Origin: Quercus robur
Lineage: Eukaryota > Streptophyta > Magnoliopsida > Fagales > Fagaceae
Direction: 5' to 3'
NCBI RefSeq assembly: GCF_932294415.1
Contig: NC_065535.1
Coordinates: 82,357,862 to 82,421,861, forward strand
Length of the DNA stretch: 64,000 nt
Shown one piece after another: positions 50,501-62,563 of this stretch. The position numbers and the translations under genes were made by a program. Each line of letters opens with the position of its first letter. Position 1 is the stretch's first letter. A model generated the notes under the pieces. It was not told the DNA's origin. It searched no databases and saw only the letters and a program-made list of their open reading frames with translations.

Positions 50501-50992
50501 GTGATAATTCTGCAACAGGTAGATTTTTACATTAGAGTTGGTGTATACATGTATGAATCTAGCATAGGAGTAAATGCATGCAAGTGTATTGTATGTAAAT
50601 ATAAACATATAGTGACCATGCACTTCCTCTTGTGTAGTTGGAATAATAGTGAATTTTTGGAACAGGTTGCAAGCCAGATTATTGGTTGGCTTCATGAGGA
50701 AGCTCTTTTGGTTGGAATAAAGGTGAATCGAGATTTTTTATGCTTATCCTTTGAGCTGGAGCAGGGCGAAACACTTAGCCTGGTGGCACATGTGGACCCA
50801 GAAGATACTCGAGGATGCATTTCCTGGTGGTTGGTTATGGATGATAGTTTCAATGAGGAGAGAGAGCTTCATATAGATATTGCTGATGGTGCATCAGAAT
50901 ATAAGAAGTTTTTAGGCCATTTGTCCCTAGATGTGTTGTACTCAACACTGATGGATTTGGTGAGCTTGTGCTGTGGAGGTGGTAGCCTATGA
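38568..50992 (+). CDS. MED17: Mediator complex subunit 17 (8 exons)
   Basis: It encodes MED17, a scaffold of the Mediator head module that links transcription factors to RNA polymerase II in the nucleus. Exons: 38568-38656, 39026-39221, 41309-41422, 41634-41719, 49176-49548, 49647-50111, 50198-50518, 50666-50992. All introns are GT-AG and phases are consistent, giving 1971 bases and 656 aa, the normal plant length. Family signatures: [20 protein letters not shown] at the start, the [12 protein letters not shown] and [10 protein letters not shown] regions, [45 protein letters not shown], and the C-terminal GCISWWLVM and [10 protein letters not shown] blocks. The start fits the conserved N-terminus. 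Intron 3 is 2.1 kb and intron 4 is 7.5 kb, both filled with LINE fragments. Confidence 0.96.
40650..41260 (-). mobile_element. LINE 3' fragment in MED17 intron 3
   Basis: On the minus strand, 41249-40902 and neighbouring frames encode a decayed RVT zinc-binding region. Residues such as [12 protein letters not shown] and [19 protein letters not shown] can be read after correcting for a frameshift. The 3' end, with a run of A and a TACTAGGG motif, lies near 40730. The element is 5'-truncated and broken. Confidence 0.7.
41896..42090 (-). mobile_element. LINE 3' end fragment, MED17 intron 4
   Basis: On the minus strand it ends ACTTATCAAAAAAG, the same 3' end type as the LINE at 44192-44908. It also shares the CCTAGTATATAGGAAATGTA-like tail region. 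Only non-coding tail sequence is left. Confidence 0.6.
42092..43312 (+). pseudogene. LINE ORF2 fragment (endonuclease to RT start)
   Basis: It encodes an L1 endonuclease lacking its N-terminus: [21 protein letters not shown], the GGDFNVV motif and [12 protein letters not shown] frameshift near 42600 moves the frame to [12 protein letters not shown] and the WLKDEGF region. The linker continues ([26 protein letters not shown]) with a stop near 42895 and another near 43115. Homology ends at about 43303 in GDKA, just where the reverse transcriptase should begin. It sits in MED17 intron 4, in the same orientation as the gene. Confidence 0.9.
43313..44180 (+). other. Unrecognised intron DNA between LINE pieces
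   Basis: AT-rich sequence with no coding signal. It separates the truncated ORF2 fragment from the next LINE insertion. Confidence 0.5.
44192..44908 (+). mobile_element. 5'-truncated LINE with TSD, MED17 intron 4
   Basis: It covers the last part of ORF2 and the 3' tail. The protein reads [20 protein letters not shown], then [19 protein letters not shown] and the zinc-binding C-terminal region ([11 protein letters not shown]) typical of zf-RVT. A stop lies after IDNL near 44415. The 3' end is ACTTATC plus poly(A). Exact flanks ACATCAGTACA at 44181-44191 and 44909-44919 show that it is an independent, target-primed insertion. Confidence 0.9.
44973..45315 (-). mobile_element. Second LINE 3' end, inverted to the first
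   Basis: This is a minus-strand copy of the same LINE 3' end. Its peptide [20 protein letters not shown] differs from the plus-strand copy at only a few residues across about 85 positions. It starts in a T run (poly(A) on the other strand) and is 5'-truncated near 45315. With the element at 44192-44908 it forms inverted arms of about 340 bp, separated by about 65 bp. Confidence 0.88.
45320..49175 (+). other. Rest of MED17 intron 4
   Basis: A TA microsatellite lies at 45540-45562. A possible DNA transposon of about 1.4 kb spans roughly 45650-47060: both ends carry GTTTGKTTCARC-like termini in inverted orientation and CAACTTTTT/AAAAAGTTG motifs. Inside are CAAAATCAACTCAAAA repeats and A/G-rich low complexity. 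At 46628-46850 are MITE-like CACAATACTTTTACAATAAATC repeats. No gene is seen from 47.1 to 49.2 kb. Confidence 0.45.
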
Positions 50993-52377
50993 CCTTCCAC
51001 ATCTTTTTCTTGACATTCAAAAACTGGAGAAGCTCCTTGTGGCTTCTTTAGGCGCCAGTTGTTGCATGTAATGTAATTTCAGCTTTATTTTATTAATTTT
51101 TAGTTTAATTTCAGATTTGAAATCTCAACCAATTCAGAAGTCTTCGTAAATGACAGTCTATGAGTATTGAGTACCTTTAGGACCACACCAATTTTACGAC
51201 CATTTTCACAATTATCTTATGTGGTAGATTATGTTTGATTGTTTATTACTTTCACATGAACTCATCACTATTTTTCCATCAATCATAATCAGTCATATAG
51301 GATAATTGTGATTGTAGAATTTTTCTTAGTTTACAAATCATTCATAATCTGGAAAAGGTCAGTGTAAACACAAGAAATGAATGTCGCTGACAGCAGAGAT
51401 TGATGTGATATTTCTGGAACAATTGCTTACAACAAAACTTGCCAGAAAGAAGCTTAACAAAGAAACTTCATTCTTGGAAAAATATCAGGTCAGGTCACTT
51501 TCATTTCAATTCGGCCAATGGAAAGCTAAATACGTGGTAAATGAAAATGACTTCAAGATGAGGAACTTACTTTAGATGACAACTCAAGAGATGAACATGA
51601 TCGTGTAAGACGTGCTTGTTGTTGAACGCAGTCCAGACGCTAATTAAATATCAATTAATTATTATAAAATGTTAGTTTTTAGACAAATTGAGATAATCTG
51701 ATCTGTAAAACCTTAATTAATGGGTGCAAAAGTGGAAAGCAATAGTTCATAATATTTTGGAAGTAATGTCATGGTGGGCATGATTGCTTGCCCCGCGAAG
51801 GGGGGGATACCTCACGGTCCTCGCCTGGTTTTTGTCGTCGAATCCCTCAAGCCTATGTATCTGCATGGTTCCTTTTATTTTACTTTGCAGTTCCCATAAG
51901 GCTCATCTTTTTTTTTTCCCCACCTAATCATCTTTGTTGGCACCAAATATTTTAAAGACAATCTTTACCACCTGACCCTTTTTTAAATAATTTTTTTTTA
52001 TATATATTTTACTTCTCTTCTAGACTGTAATTGCATTGTAAAGCATTATTATATGTCCGATTTGGTAAAAAGATTTTTGTTTTTTTTTTCTTTTTTTCTA
52101 AAACTTAACCATACTAGTTTTTTTTTTTTTTTTATTATATAAAAAAAAAACTAACTTTTAAATTTTTGTCTCACATTTAACATAAAGCTACAAAACAATA
52201 TATATACTACGTATTTTGTCTTATATTTAACGGATAAGCTATCAAAAAACTACGGGATACCAAGCAAATATTATATTATCAATATAACTTATAACATGGG
52301 AGAGGATTTGAATTTAGATGTTTCCATTGTAAATACCAAGAAGTGCCATTTGAGCTATAAGGCATCTGGATATTAAG
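50993..52377. other. MED17 3' UTR and downstream spacer
   Basis: The first few hundred bases are probably the 3' UTR. An ORF at 51381-51575 is short and unrecognised. No other feature is evident apart from T runs near 52080-52150. Confidence 0.5.
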
Positions 52378-53195
52378 GTTGTGTTTGACATTGGCTAAAA
52401 AACTAGCTTTTTTTTACTATTTAAAGATTGTTTAGGAATAACTTCTTTAGTTGAAACTGAAATTTTTTTGTTGAAAGTACTGTAAATAAAGGTAAAAGTT
52501 AGCTGAAATAGTATAGTAGGACTCATGAATAGTATCAAAAAGTATAGTGAGACCCATAAATAGTAACAAAAATAAGCTAAATAGTAGCAAAAATAAGCTA
52601 GCAAAAATAATCAATGCGAAACGCACACTTAGCTTATTTGTGCTACTATTCATGTGTCTCATTGCACTTTTTGGTACTATTCATGAGTCTCATTGTACTA
52701 TTTTAGTTACATTTTAGCTTTATTTACAATACTTTTAGTTTTATTTACAATACTTTTAGCAAAAAAATTTCAGTTTTAGCTAATGAAGCTATTTCCAAAT
52801 GAACTCTATGTGTGTGTTTGGCATGGCTTAATTTTGCCAACTTATTTTACTATTCAGCTTATTTTTACTACTATTTATGGGTCCTACTGCACTTTTAGTA
52901 CTATTCTTGGGTCCCACTGTACTATTTCAACTAAATTTTACTTTTATTTACAGTACTTTTAGCCAAAAAAATTCAGTTTCAACTAATGAAGCTGTTTCCA
53001 AATGGACTCTACTTGTGTGTTTGGCATGACTTAATTTTGTCAGCTTATTTTTACTACTATTCATGGGTTCTACTGCATTTTTAATACTATTCATGGGTCC
53101 CACTGTACTATTTCAACTAACTTTTACTTTTATTTATAGTATTTTCAGTAAAAAGTTTTCAGTTTCAACAAAATAAACGGATTTCAAACAGGCCT
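52378..53195. mobile_element. Cluster of short TIR elements
   Basis: The first member, 52378-52628, has ends TTGTGTTTGACATTGGCT and the complement of TGTGCGTTTCGCATTGATT. Three further related segments follow in the opposite sense at about 52629-52800, 52812-53000 and 53010-53195. Each contains ACTATTCATGGGTCYYACTG-like and TTTATTTACAGTACTTTTAG-like motifs. It is the same family as 37803-38013. No TSDs were resolved. Confidence 0.6.
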
Positions 53196-53768
53196 ACATA
53201 TCAAAACTTATAAAATGTATTATAGACTTCGTTAAATGTTAACCTCCACATTTCTACCTTGTCAAACAACTTTGACCTCTTAAACTGTGTTTAAATGAAT
53301 TTATTTTTATTATTTTATTAAAAAAAACACAACAAACTTCGTAAAATATATTTATTCCTAAAAAATGAGATGTTTAAAAGCTTAAGGAAGAAAATTAAGT
53401 GACATGTTAAGGTAAGTAAAACAAATAAGCTCTATAATAAAATTTGCTAATCCATATCTAAGCATGATTTAGCTATATAATAGCTATCTAAATAAAGGGT
53501 TTCAATCATGTCAACGCCAATCAATAATATTATTTTGGATAGGATAGAACTTATCCAACTTAATAATCGAACTCTTTTAAAGGAAACATTCCCTCTTTTA
53601 AGGCAGCTTGAGCTGGAAGTAATCCAGAGAGGTGAGCAAGCACTCCTCAATTCCCACCAAATGCCCTGCTTGCTCATAAAAAATGAGCTATAAAAGCACA
53701 ACATTATATAGTTGCCTTGAAAACTTAGCAAAAAGGTCTAAAATTCTAATGACAAATAACGTACCAAA
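53196..53768. other. Gene-free spacer
   Basis: AT-rich. The two overlapping ORFs at 53447-53731 are mirror images of each other without recognisable homology. Confidence 0.5.
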
Positions 53769-53782
53769 AACCATTTTAAAGT

Positions 53783-53930
53783 GCTAGCAGTGTAGACTCT
53801 TTTGTTATCTTTTTGTATCCGCCGTCTGTGGTGGAAAGTATAATAGCTTCTGATAAAGCTAGTCTACGATGTAATAGACTTATTAATTATTAAGTTTAAT
53901 GAAAATTCCATTACTGACCAAAAAAAAAAA
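53783..53930 (+). mobile_element. Short retroposed sequence with poly(A) and 14-bp TSD
   Basis: About 135 bp ending in a run of 12 A is flanked by exact copies of AACCATTTTAAAGT at 53769-53782 and 53931-53944. This is a clear target-primed insertion. The body (TTTTTGTATCCGCC, then AATAGACTTATTAATTATTAA) looks like the tail of a LINE or a retroposed transcript and has no Pol III boxes. Confidence 0.85.
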
Positions 53931-54209
53931 AACCATTTTAAAGTTCGAACACCTAGCAAAGTTGCGTGACATGAGCCATCAATTATCACATTTATTTTCC
54001 TTAGTTCTTCGAAAAAGTTAGAAAAGAAAATCAAATTTGGAGGCTAATAGAAAACACAATTCATTTTAACTATCACATTTTTGACACATTCTTATCGTTG
54101 ACTATTTTGGTTTTAGCCACCACCACCAAGCAAACAAATATCTATAGCTAATTATCACCAAAAAGAAAAAAAGAACAAAAAAGTTTAAAAAACAAAAACA
54201 AAATTGAAA

Positions 54210-54349
54210 TAGTAAAGACTCTAATAGTTGAATAAGAGATTTGAGATTCAATTCCTGTTTACATAAAAAATCAATTAATGTCTTGGTCTGATGATAACAA
54301 ACTATAATAAAAAACAGATGTCATAAGTTGAAATTCTCTAAAAAAAAAT
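54210..54349 (+). mobile_element. Degenerate tRNA-derived SINE (tentative)
   Basis: A B-box-like GATTCAATTCC near 54247 is followed by TGTCTTGGTCTGATGATAA and an A-rich tail. This is the layout of a common plant SINE type. The A box and TSD are not convincing. Confidence 0.4.
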
Positions 54350-55385
54350 AATAATAATAATAAAAATGTTAAAAATGAATATTAAATAGAAGATTCGAAA
54401 TCACACACATTCCTTACAAGAAACGAATCATCAGTTGCACACACAAACTCCCAACTTCTTATCAAAAAAAAAAAACCTTTTAATTATAAGCCGAACATTC
54501 CGTCACACAGATCCCTCTCGTCGCCTTACAAGACAAATACAAACACACTCTTTCTTTCTCACCATTAATTTACGAGATTACCCTTCATAGCTTTCATTTA
54601 ATTACAGTATTACACCTTTTTTTTTTTTTTTTTTTTTTAATAAAAATATATTGGTTTGGTTTCTTCTTATTACTACTCCTACTTTCTTTGCATTGATCAG
54701 TGGGAATTTGAAGAAACCGAAGGGTTTGCTTTGTGGGAATTGAAGAGACTCTGATATCGTATCCGTTTAGAATGTGGGTTTGAAGCATCAGAAGCATTCA
54801 TCTACTTTGGTAGAGTACGTTGGACTCTCTATAACGGGTTTGTCTCTTTTGTTTTCAAATTCTTGTTCTGGGTCTTTGATTCTCTGTATTGAATATATTC
54901 TTGATAAGGGTTTTGAGAAAAATTGGATTTTGGATTGGGGTTTTGGAGACTGGGAGTTTTTTTTTTTTTTTTTTTTAAATTCCATTGTGGTTTTTTGAAT
55001 TGATTAGTTTGTGGGGTTTTGATTTGATGTGGTGTTTGGGAATTTGGTATTGGAGACGTGAAGTTTATTGCAATTTTTTTTTGTGGTTTATGCATTCAGT
55101 TCTTAGAGATTATAGTAGATTTTGAAACCTGATAGTCATTGGAGTTATTAAGAGTAGTGAAGTAGTGAACATACATACGCTGGATTTTTGAAATTGGATT
55201 TCATAAGTGGGTTTTGGAACTGGAGAGATTCTGTGGGGAGATTGTTGCTTTTGGTTTTCTTGTACTAGATTCCTGAGGAATTGAATTCATCTGTGAGTTT
55301 GGAGATAGGAGAGGTTTTGTTGATTCTGGGGGAAGGTTCTTGTGTTGCATGCTGTTTTTTCTAGTTGGCGTTAGTTTGTGTCACT
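54350..55385 (+). promoter_or_regulatory. Upstream region and 5' leader of the TMEM128-like gene
   Basis: From about 54670 the sequence becomes T/G-rich and less repetitive, as in transcribed leaders. A 5' UTR intron is possible (GTTTGTCTC-type donors are ambiguous). No ORF on either strand looks real here. Confidence 0.35.
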
Positions 55386-57780
55386 ATGTCAGGCGGGACC
55401 CCAACTGGGGGTGGATATATGAGGCAGAGGCACAGCCAGGGGTATGCCTCGAGTGGTGATGACCTTGAGGATGATGCATGCTCGAGGACACGTCCTACAT
55501 CACCTTCAGTTCCAAGAAACCGGACATGGATTGAGATTTTGGAGAATTTCCTTTGGCTTGCTTCAGCAGTCTTTATTATATACTATGGTGATCGGCGCTC
55601 CAATTTGATATATCTCTTGTTGCATGATGGCCGAATCAGAAGGTAATCGTTTTTGCCTAAATATTATTATTATTTTTAGTTTGAATCCACATTAATGGTT
55701 TGGTTGTTTGGTTATGTTGTATTTCTTTAATGTCAATTTTTTTTATTGCTTGAGAGACTAGGTATCATCTGGCTGTTTTGTTAAATCTTATTGAACTTTT
55801 GCATTTGGATCGTACAATGTGTCATTCAATTAGTTTCAAAATGTTTTGGAAATATAATGAATTGCAATTGAAATGGTGTAAAATATGGAATGGCATGGAA
55901 AACACTTGAAAAAAGATATTTAGATTTTATTAGTCACTATGAAAATTGAAATGTGGATGTGAGTATGCCTCTCAAGTTTGGGTGTATGCCTAGCTTCGAG
56001 ATTCATTTAATTCCCAATTGACCAATTCTTAGGCCAAGGCAACAAGGCTGAATTAATATGTATGCATCCAATTAAGAAGTTGTATAACTAGCTGGAAACT
56101 CAGATTCAGTTTGTTAGTTTCTATTTGGTTATTGAATGCCCTGTAGATTTGTTGTTTGGGGCGGGGTTGGAGTAGACTGTGTGTATCTATGGGAGTCTTT
56201 TTTATACCATTATTGGTTTATTTAAGTTTAATCTAAACTGTATATGCAATACTGTGGCTCTAATTGGATTTTGAAGTCTATTTTATATCAGAAGTATTTG
56301 CTATATAAAATATTAGTAGTTGATAGTGTTAGGGTATGAAAATATCAGAATACAAGTACTGTTTTACTTATAATAGACTCGATTGGCTCTGGTAATTTAG
56401 TCTTTGCACAATCGTGATATCATTATAACTATGGCATGTAGCTCTGGACAGGTGCTTCCAATAATCGGGTTATTGTTAACTTTATCTACGGTGAAGTTTT
56501 GATTATGGGAAGCTTACTTAAGGCCCAATTTTAGGTAAAAATTCGCATACAATTGCATGAGTTCTAGTTGTCTTGAAGTTGTATTTGTTATGATGATTAG
56601 TCAGTTGATATGTTAGGATTACGCCTAGAGGCTTGTTTAAAACCAATTACTACCTCTGGGATTTTTGAGGCCTACACTGTAAAGTTTAAAAAATGAGGAA
56701 CTTTATGGTTCATAGCAGCCCTCGAGGCCTGGATTCTGACTTATCAATGAAGTTTGTAAATTGTACGGTACATGGATACTATTAAGGGACTTTCAAAATC
56801 ATTATGTACATGCAATTTTTATATTGTATATTTTAAGTTTTTTTAATGGCTCTGTTTCCCAAATTATGTTCATACTAGCATCTCTCTCCCCTAATAATTT
56901 GAATGATTTTGCAATTAATATTTGCTTTTCAGAATAAATGGTGGGCTCATGAGGCTCAGATCTCACGTCCAAACGGATGAGAGCTCATACATTCTATACA
57001 TCTTTACTGGATTGAGTTTGTATGGCCAAGAGCTTTGTAGCTCAGTTGAATTGCTTGGTCTCCTTTATAAGGAGAATCAAGGTTCAAATCCCCCTCCCCC
57101 ACTTGTAACAATTGTCAAAAAGTTTGTTTTGGACAAATTATTGAATAACCCATGGCTGCATAAGTAGCCTTCTAAAATGGGTTGAAGCACCACTAGGCTG
57201 TAAGGCCATTGCTGAGATAGTAGTATTTATTAATGAGCATGGTTTGGCTTCTGTTGTCTGTGATCTTATATGTACTTTATTTCTCTTGCAGAACACCTTT
57301 ATACCTTGGGATGTTGGGTGTCGGTTTGAATGTTCTCATCTTCGTTTATTCAAGTATGTCAATTTGGAGTGTCAGGAGGTTTGATGAAAAATGGGAACTG
57401 ACAAGTATATCTGTTTTGCCGTTCGTTACCCTTCTTGGACTCGTCTCATTTTGCTTGTAAGAGGAACCATTGTGCTTAATTTTTTTAAACTTATCTGGTT
57501 AACTTATGTGCTTCAAAATAATCCTGTTTTGCTGAGTTTTTCTATTGCAGGTTGTGTTTTGCTTTGTGGCCAATATGGAGTTTCCTGAGCCTTCCTCTTC
57601 TGGTATATGACCATGCTTTTGGTTGTGCATGCCTTTTTATGCAATATTTTACATTGGTGGTCACTGTCTAATTATTCTTCATTGCTGCAGTTCACACTCT
57701 TTATGGCCGGCATGGTTATATTCCCCCAAATTTTGATTGGGACATTCAGGCCACAATACGATATGTTCCGTATAGATTAA
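55386..57780 (+). CDS. TMEM128-like membrane protein (4 exons)
   Basis: This is a 187-aa integral membrane protein of the TMEM128-like family found in plants and animals, with unknown molecular function. Exons: 55386-55642, 57292-57456, 57551-57602, 57691-57780. GT-AG introns and phases agree. The start at 55386 is the first ATG of the open frame. Residues 1-45 are polar and Gly/Ser-rich. A conserved block (RTWIEILENFLW) leads into the first membrane segment at about 52-68, then YYGDRRSNLIYLL. Further segments lie at about 88-107, 125-145 and 149-178, giving four in all. The polar loop with FDEKWELTSIS lies between segments two and three. The 1.65-kb first intron holds a SINE. Confidence 0.88.
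57026..57120 (+). mobile_element. tRNA-derived SINE in TMEM128-like intron 1
   Basis: It has a Pol III A box TAGCTCAGTTG (57038-57048) and a B box GGTTCAAATCC (57081-57091), 32 bases apart as in tRNA genes. A tail of about 30 bases ends in an A run. Flanks AGTTTGTATGG (57015-57025) and AGTTTGTTTTGG (57121-57132) look like an imperfect TSD. It cannot fold as a functional tRNA. Confidence 0.8.
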
Positions 57781-59129
57781 GCCTCCTGGGATGCATGCGA
57801 TAAAGAATACTGACATAGATGAAGAGTTGCTAACTCAAACATGGGTAATTGGTTGCAGGGATTAAAGGTTGAAATTTTGTCCTCCATTATGTGAAGCATT
57901 CCAGCCCTTGTTGGCCATATTGGTGCTACCGATGATTAAGCTGGTTGTTTTTTAATCAGTCAGCTTTTATTTTACACGGTTTACACGGCAACCGGACCCT
58001 GATGATTGATACATGATGATGGTACAACCTCATCAACTTTTCTTATACACCCAGAGCTAAAGGTCTCATTGAAATGAAATTAGTTTTCTGCTGAGTTGAT
58101 ACCCATTGCCTAGTCTTCTTCGGTTCTTTCAGATCAATTTTTTAGTATCGCTTTGCATCTTTGTTCTCTGATGCTTTGAGTTTGTTCAGAACTCATCTTT
58201 GGAATAGGAGGCTGTGATTTCATTTTAGTTATAAAATCGAGTTTTCATTGTTAGTAAGTTGTTGACTTACTGGGGTCCCTCTAGTCTCAAGGTGGTGTCA
58301 TTTTTTGTTGAACCATTTGCCTAAATACGTTGAATCTTGAGATTTTAAAAGCTAACTCGATTGAAAATTGAAGAAACAGAACCCAAATGCCTACTAATGA
58401 ATCAGTGGTCCTTTTTATCTTGTTTCTTTTTTGGGTAGTTGGTGCATGGATTCAGTTTGGGTCAGAATTGGGATATCTTTTCAACTTACTCCTCCAACTT
58501 CTTAAGATGAGAAATTTTCAACCCAACTCAAAACGTACTTTGTTTTTCCTTGCCCCATTTTCACATAGGAAGCAATTGTGAATTTTCTTTCACGTGTATG
58601 GACACATATGAACATGCAGAATGAATATACACGCACACACACCTTTCAGCGACTTTATTAGCAGACTTTGACTTGTGGCTTTGGACGTTGTGTTCATGTG
58701 GCTGTGGCATAGACTGATAGCAGATCATTAATTAAGAATATGACATCTTAGAAAAATCAGCAATGAATATCTCCTCTTTGTTCTTCCAAGCACCCCGTGT
58801 TCTTTGGGCAGAAAAAAATACTGGTCGAGATAATTGGAATAACCAAAAAAAAAAAAAAAAAATGTGAGATAATAGAAAATATCTGAAAAAAAAAAAAAAA
58901 AAAGAGGATGAAAATTGTTATCCTTTCGTTTTCTATCATCCCTAAAAATCACTTGTAGGTTCTAGATAATGACTCTTTCGTTTTCTATAATCCTTTAAAA
59001 TTACTTGTAGAGACTAAATAATGATTCAAAAGACGCTAAAGCAAAGAAATCTAAAATTGGAGTTGTTGGGAGTATGCTGAGATCAGCAATAAAAGGATCA
59101 TTGCATGGAAGATTGGAATTTGAATTTGC
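57781..59129. other. Downstream spacer
   Basis: The 3' UTR of the TMEM128-like gene is likely within the first 300 bases. A runs lie at 58846-58862 and 58887-58903. No gene is seen. Confidence 0.5.
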
Positions 59130-59137
59130 ACTACACG

Positions 59138-59470
59138 CAGGGCCGGCCCAACAAAATTTGGGGCCTAAGGCAAAAATTTTATATGGGGCCTTTTTATATG
59201 TAAACATTAATTAAATAAAATTATATAATACTAATTAAATTAAGACTAATTTGATGTAAATACAGAAATTGATGAATAATACTAGTTAAACTAAGATTAA
59301 TTTCATATAGAAGATTGAATATTAAAGTTGAATAAAAAAGAACTTACTTTAACTTGGATATATGATTATGCATAGTTAAGTATAGTTGTAATCTAAATTT
59401 TAATTTTATATATTCTTTTTAAGAGAAAGATATAGATAGATAATATTTGATGTGTGGCTTAGTAGGACTG
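59138..59470. mobile_element. Short hAT-like element with 8-bp TSD
   Basis: A 333-bp sequence starts CAGGGCCGGCCCAAC, a widespread plant hAT terminus, and ends GTAGGACTG. An exact duplication, ACTACACG, lies at 59130-59137 and 59471-59478. The right terminus matches the left one only weakly (CAGTCCT against CAGGGCC). It has no coding capacity. Confidence 0.75.
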
Positions 59471-60540
59471 ACTACACGACTATAATCTTCGATCAAGACT
59501 TCTTTTATTCCTGTTAGTTTTGTACTTAATTAGCATTATCTGATTTTTCCGTAGAGAAATATTAGGGTTCAAATCCCTCACATCAAGCACATTACCAATC
59601 CTTTGCAAATTCGTTGATGCTCTCAAGACTAAAGAGATGATTGTCATGTTGCTTATTTGACTTTGAATAGATTGATATGACAGTTTTTGGAGTTTTTAAC
59701 TTAGAATTAAGTAATTGACCGTTAATATGGCTTCCACTAGGTTTCTATGATTCTTAATGCCTTCAACACGCTTTGGTCCCTTTTTTTTTTTTTTTTTTTT
59801 TGGCTAGAACATTGAAAATTAGTAATTACTGCTAACTTAATTGGACTCCTATTCTTTTCAAGGAGAAGGAGAAAATTCCCACCAAGGTAAGGTTGGCTAA
59901 TCCTTGATTTATATCCACCACTTTTCTTTGTTTATGTGGGTTTACCAATATAAGTATGTGCATGACAAAGTTTAATGTGAACCCCACTGCAACGACTTTC
60001 TTAATCCTCAACCATGCCTTGTCCCCTAAGTTGGGAATGACATCTTTCAACATACCACCCCCCTCAAAAAAGAAAAAGTAGCCTAATCATTTTAGTCTTA
60101 GTGCTCAGAATAATTTGTAAGTTTGCATGAAATTATTGCAACACACACTGAATTTCTGATGTGTGATAGCAAAAGACTGTTCAAGATATTGAGGCGCCGA
60201 AAAAAGAAGAAATTAGAGCATGGGTATTGGTGGTACCAAAAATTTAGTAATTTTGTACTATAAAAAATTACTTTATCTATTTTATCATGTCATTTTATAA
60301 AACACCCAACATCAATAGTTTTATTTTAGCTTTTAATATAATAAAATAATATATCCACAGTGTAAACACAATAAATAATCTGATCTACAGTGTGTACACT
60401 ATAGCTCAACAACAAAAAACTATTGCTTTGGCTCCACCAATGCAACCCCAATTTTGTAGTTTATGGTGTTAAAAATATCAATTTAGCGTTTTAGCACTAT
60501 TAATACTAATGCTCAATTCATGTACTAGGATGGAGCATTA

Positions 60541-60575
60541 TTTTATTTTATTTTTTTGATTTGATTTGATTTGGT
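60541..60575 (-). repeat. Micro-insertion with 11-bp TSD
   Basis: A T-rich insert containing three GATTT units is flanked by ATGGAGCATTA at 60530-60540 and 60576-60586. Confidence 0.65.
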
Positions 60576-62166
60576 ATGGAGCATTAATTGATTATGACTA
60601 ATTGAGCTTCAAATTTGAACCAACTTGTTTATCTCAAACCGCTTGTTTGTCCAATATACAGAGGATTGAATGGAAGCAAAAGATTGATGACTTTTAGGGA
60701 GAAAAGGATGACATTGAATTTAGGCAGCATTTTGAAGTATATTCATATTCACACATGAGCCTTACGTAAGCTAGTATTCTTAAGTTCCTAAAGTAGTGAA
60801 TAAAGTTAAGCTGTAATGGACAAAATTTAGTTAGGATTGCCATACATGATACATCAATCAATTCAAATGTGTCTTGACCACAAAACAGGCTCTCATTTTT
60901 CTTCAGTCAGTTTAACACATGAAAAGCTTTGGTCATTGCTCACTAATAATTTTCTGCTCTCTTCTTTTGCATCATTGGGGATTATTTTTAAGTGTGTATT
61001 ATTATTATTATGATAACGCCATGCAAAGCAGGTGGTCAAGTAGTTCAGGTAGACACCAATTATAAAAGTACTCTCAAAGTTTTCCTCCTTAAATAGGATA
61101 ATGAGGAAGTGCCACTCAGATTGGTTTATATTAACATAGTATTAATGACTTTTGTAATTTGCGGAATAAAACTTATTAAAGAACCGTTAGTGGGTCCATT
61201 TCAATTACATCATCTGATATTGGTCTGATTGGTTTTTTTGAATTATTGTTCAGAATTGGAATTAACAAAGAAAAAGAAAATGTCTTGATCCCTACAGATT
61301 TATATCATAATAAGCAGACAAAAGAGTTTAGACAGATAGTTACTTAGGACTTGCCCAGTTGGGATGACTTTTGGAGTGGAAAATCTTTACACAAGAGATG
61401 GGATTCGTAGAAGTAAAAAGAGAAAGCCCACCTCTTGGGGAAAAAAAACGTATTCTTTTTCTTTTCTTTGTTTTGTTTTTTCCCTTTTTTTTCTTCTGGT
61501 AAAAAGAGTCCATTTTGTTTTTCTGAACATGAATTTCACACATGCCCCAAAAAAAAGTCCATTATGTTGAATTTCACACTTCCCCACCCCTTTAGAAAAA
61601 AACTGACAATAAAACTAACAATAAGAAACTATGGAGGACTTGGCAAACACAGTGGACTTTATTTGAAATGCTACTAGAAGATTAGCATATTCTAGACATT
61701 CTGAAAAAGCTTCCCTCTCTTGTAGAGGTCAATTGGAGCACTAAAAATACCCAATTTTCAAACCTAATTTTTCCTAACCACAAAAGTTAAACTTGAGGGC
61801 AAATGCCTCATTAACCCAAATATATTCTCTCACAACAAGGAGATAGAATTTCCAAATTTTCCTGATTGAGAGGGTGATTTGTATTCGTGATAATTAAATT
61901 CAAGTTAGGTGTGGGAGTTATAATACCATTCCCATATGCAATCATTAAGAGATTTTTTTTTGTAACTCATAAGTCCTATTCAATTAATATCAATTTGTAA
62001 TTATCCATAGTTTCATACATAAAGATGTGGGGAAGAAACAGATTTCATCAGTGCATTAATTAGAAGCCTCTAAACTGCAGTCAGAACATGACCCATGATT
62101 CAGTCAAGCAAATAAATCTATCCTAATAACAGTCAATTTATTTGACCTTGGAGGCATGATTTTTTT

Positions 62167-62185
62167 TTTTTTTTTTTTGAAGAGT
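62167..62185 (-). repeat. Micro-insertion with TSD of up to 13 bp
   Basis: A T run ending in GAAGAGT is flanked by GCATGATTTTTTT at 62154-62166 and 62186-62198. The T part of the repeat is ambiguous, so GCATGA is the safe core. Confidence 0.6.
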
Positions 62186-62333
62186 GCATGATTTTTTTAG
62201 CTTTGATACTTAAGTTAACCAAAAAATCTACAAAACTACAATTTAATCATACACATTCCACATATAATGTTCCATCAATTTCCATACCCCTCTTCAAAAT
62301 GGAAGAATACAATATAGACAGTGCCTTGTTAAA

Positions 62334-62378
<45 letters not shown>

Positions 62379-62563
62379 TGCTTTAAAGTTAATTAAGCTA
62401 CAACCGTTTATGTAAAATGATGAAGTTTTGTTGCAATTTGACCATTCAATATGCCAAGTGAAAATTAAAAATTCAATACTTAATTTTTATTAGAGAATAA
62501 AGGTTTTCTTTTTTGGGTTCAAAAAAGATTTACTCTCATACTTTATAGATTGTTGAATGATTT

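Noticed and set aside
57038-57091. tRNA gene
   Set aside because: A and B boxes are present, but the arms do not fold into a cloverleaf, and the tail plus TSD mark it as a SINE.
56935-57166. Possible extra exon in the first intron of the TMEM128-like gene
   Set aside because: An AG acceptor precedes it, but it contains the SINE and would break the conserved protein between residues 86 and 87.
61495-61585. Another micro-insertion
   Set aside because: The repeated GTCCATT and GAATTTCACAC blocks are internally different, so it looks like a diverged local duplication and not a TSD pair.
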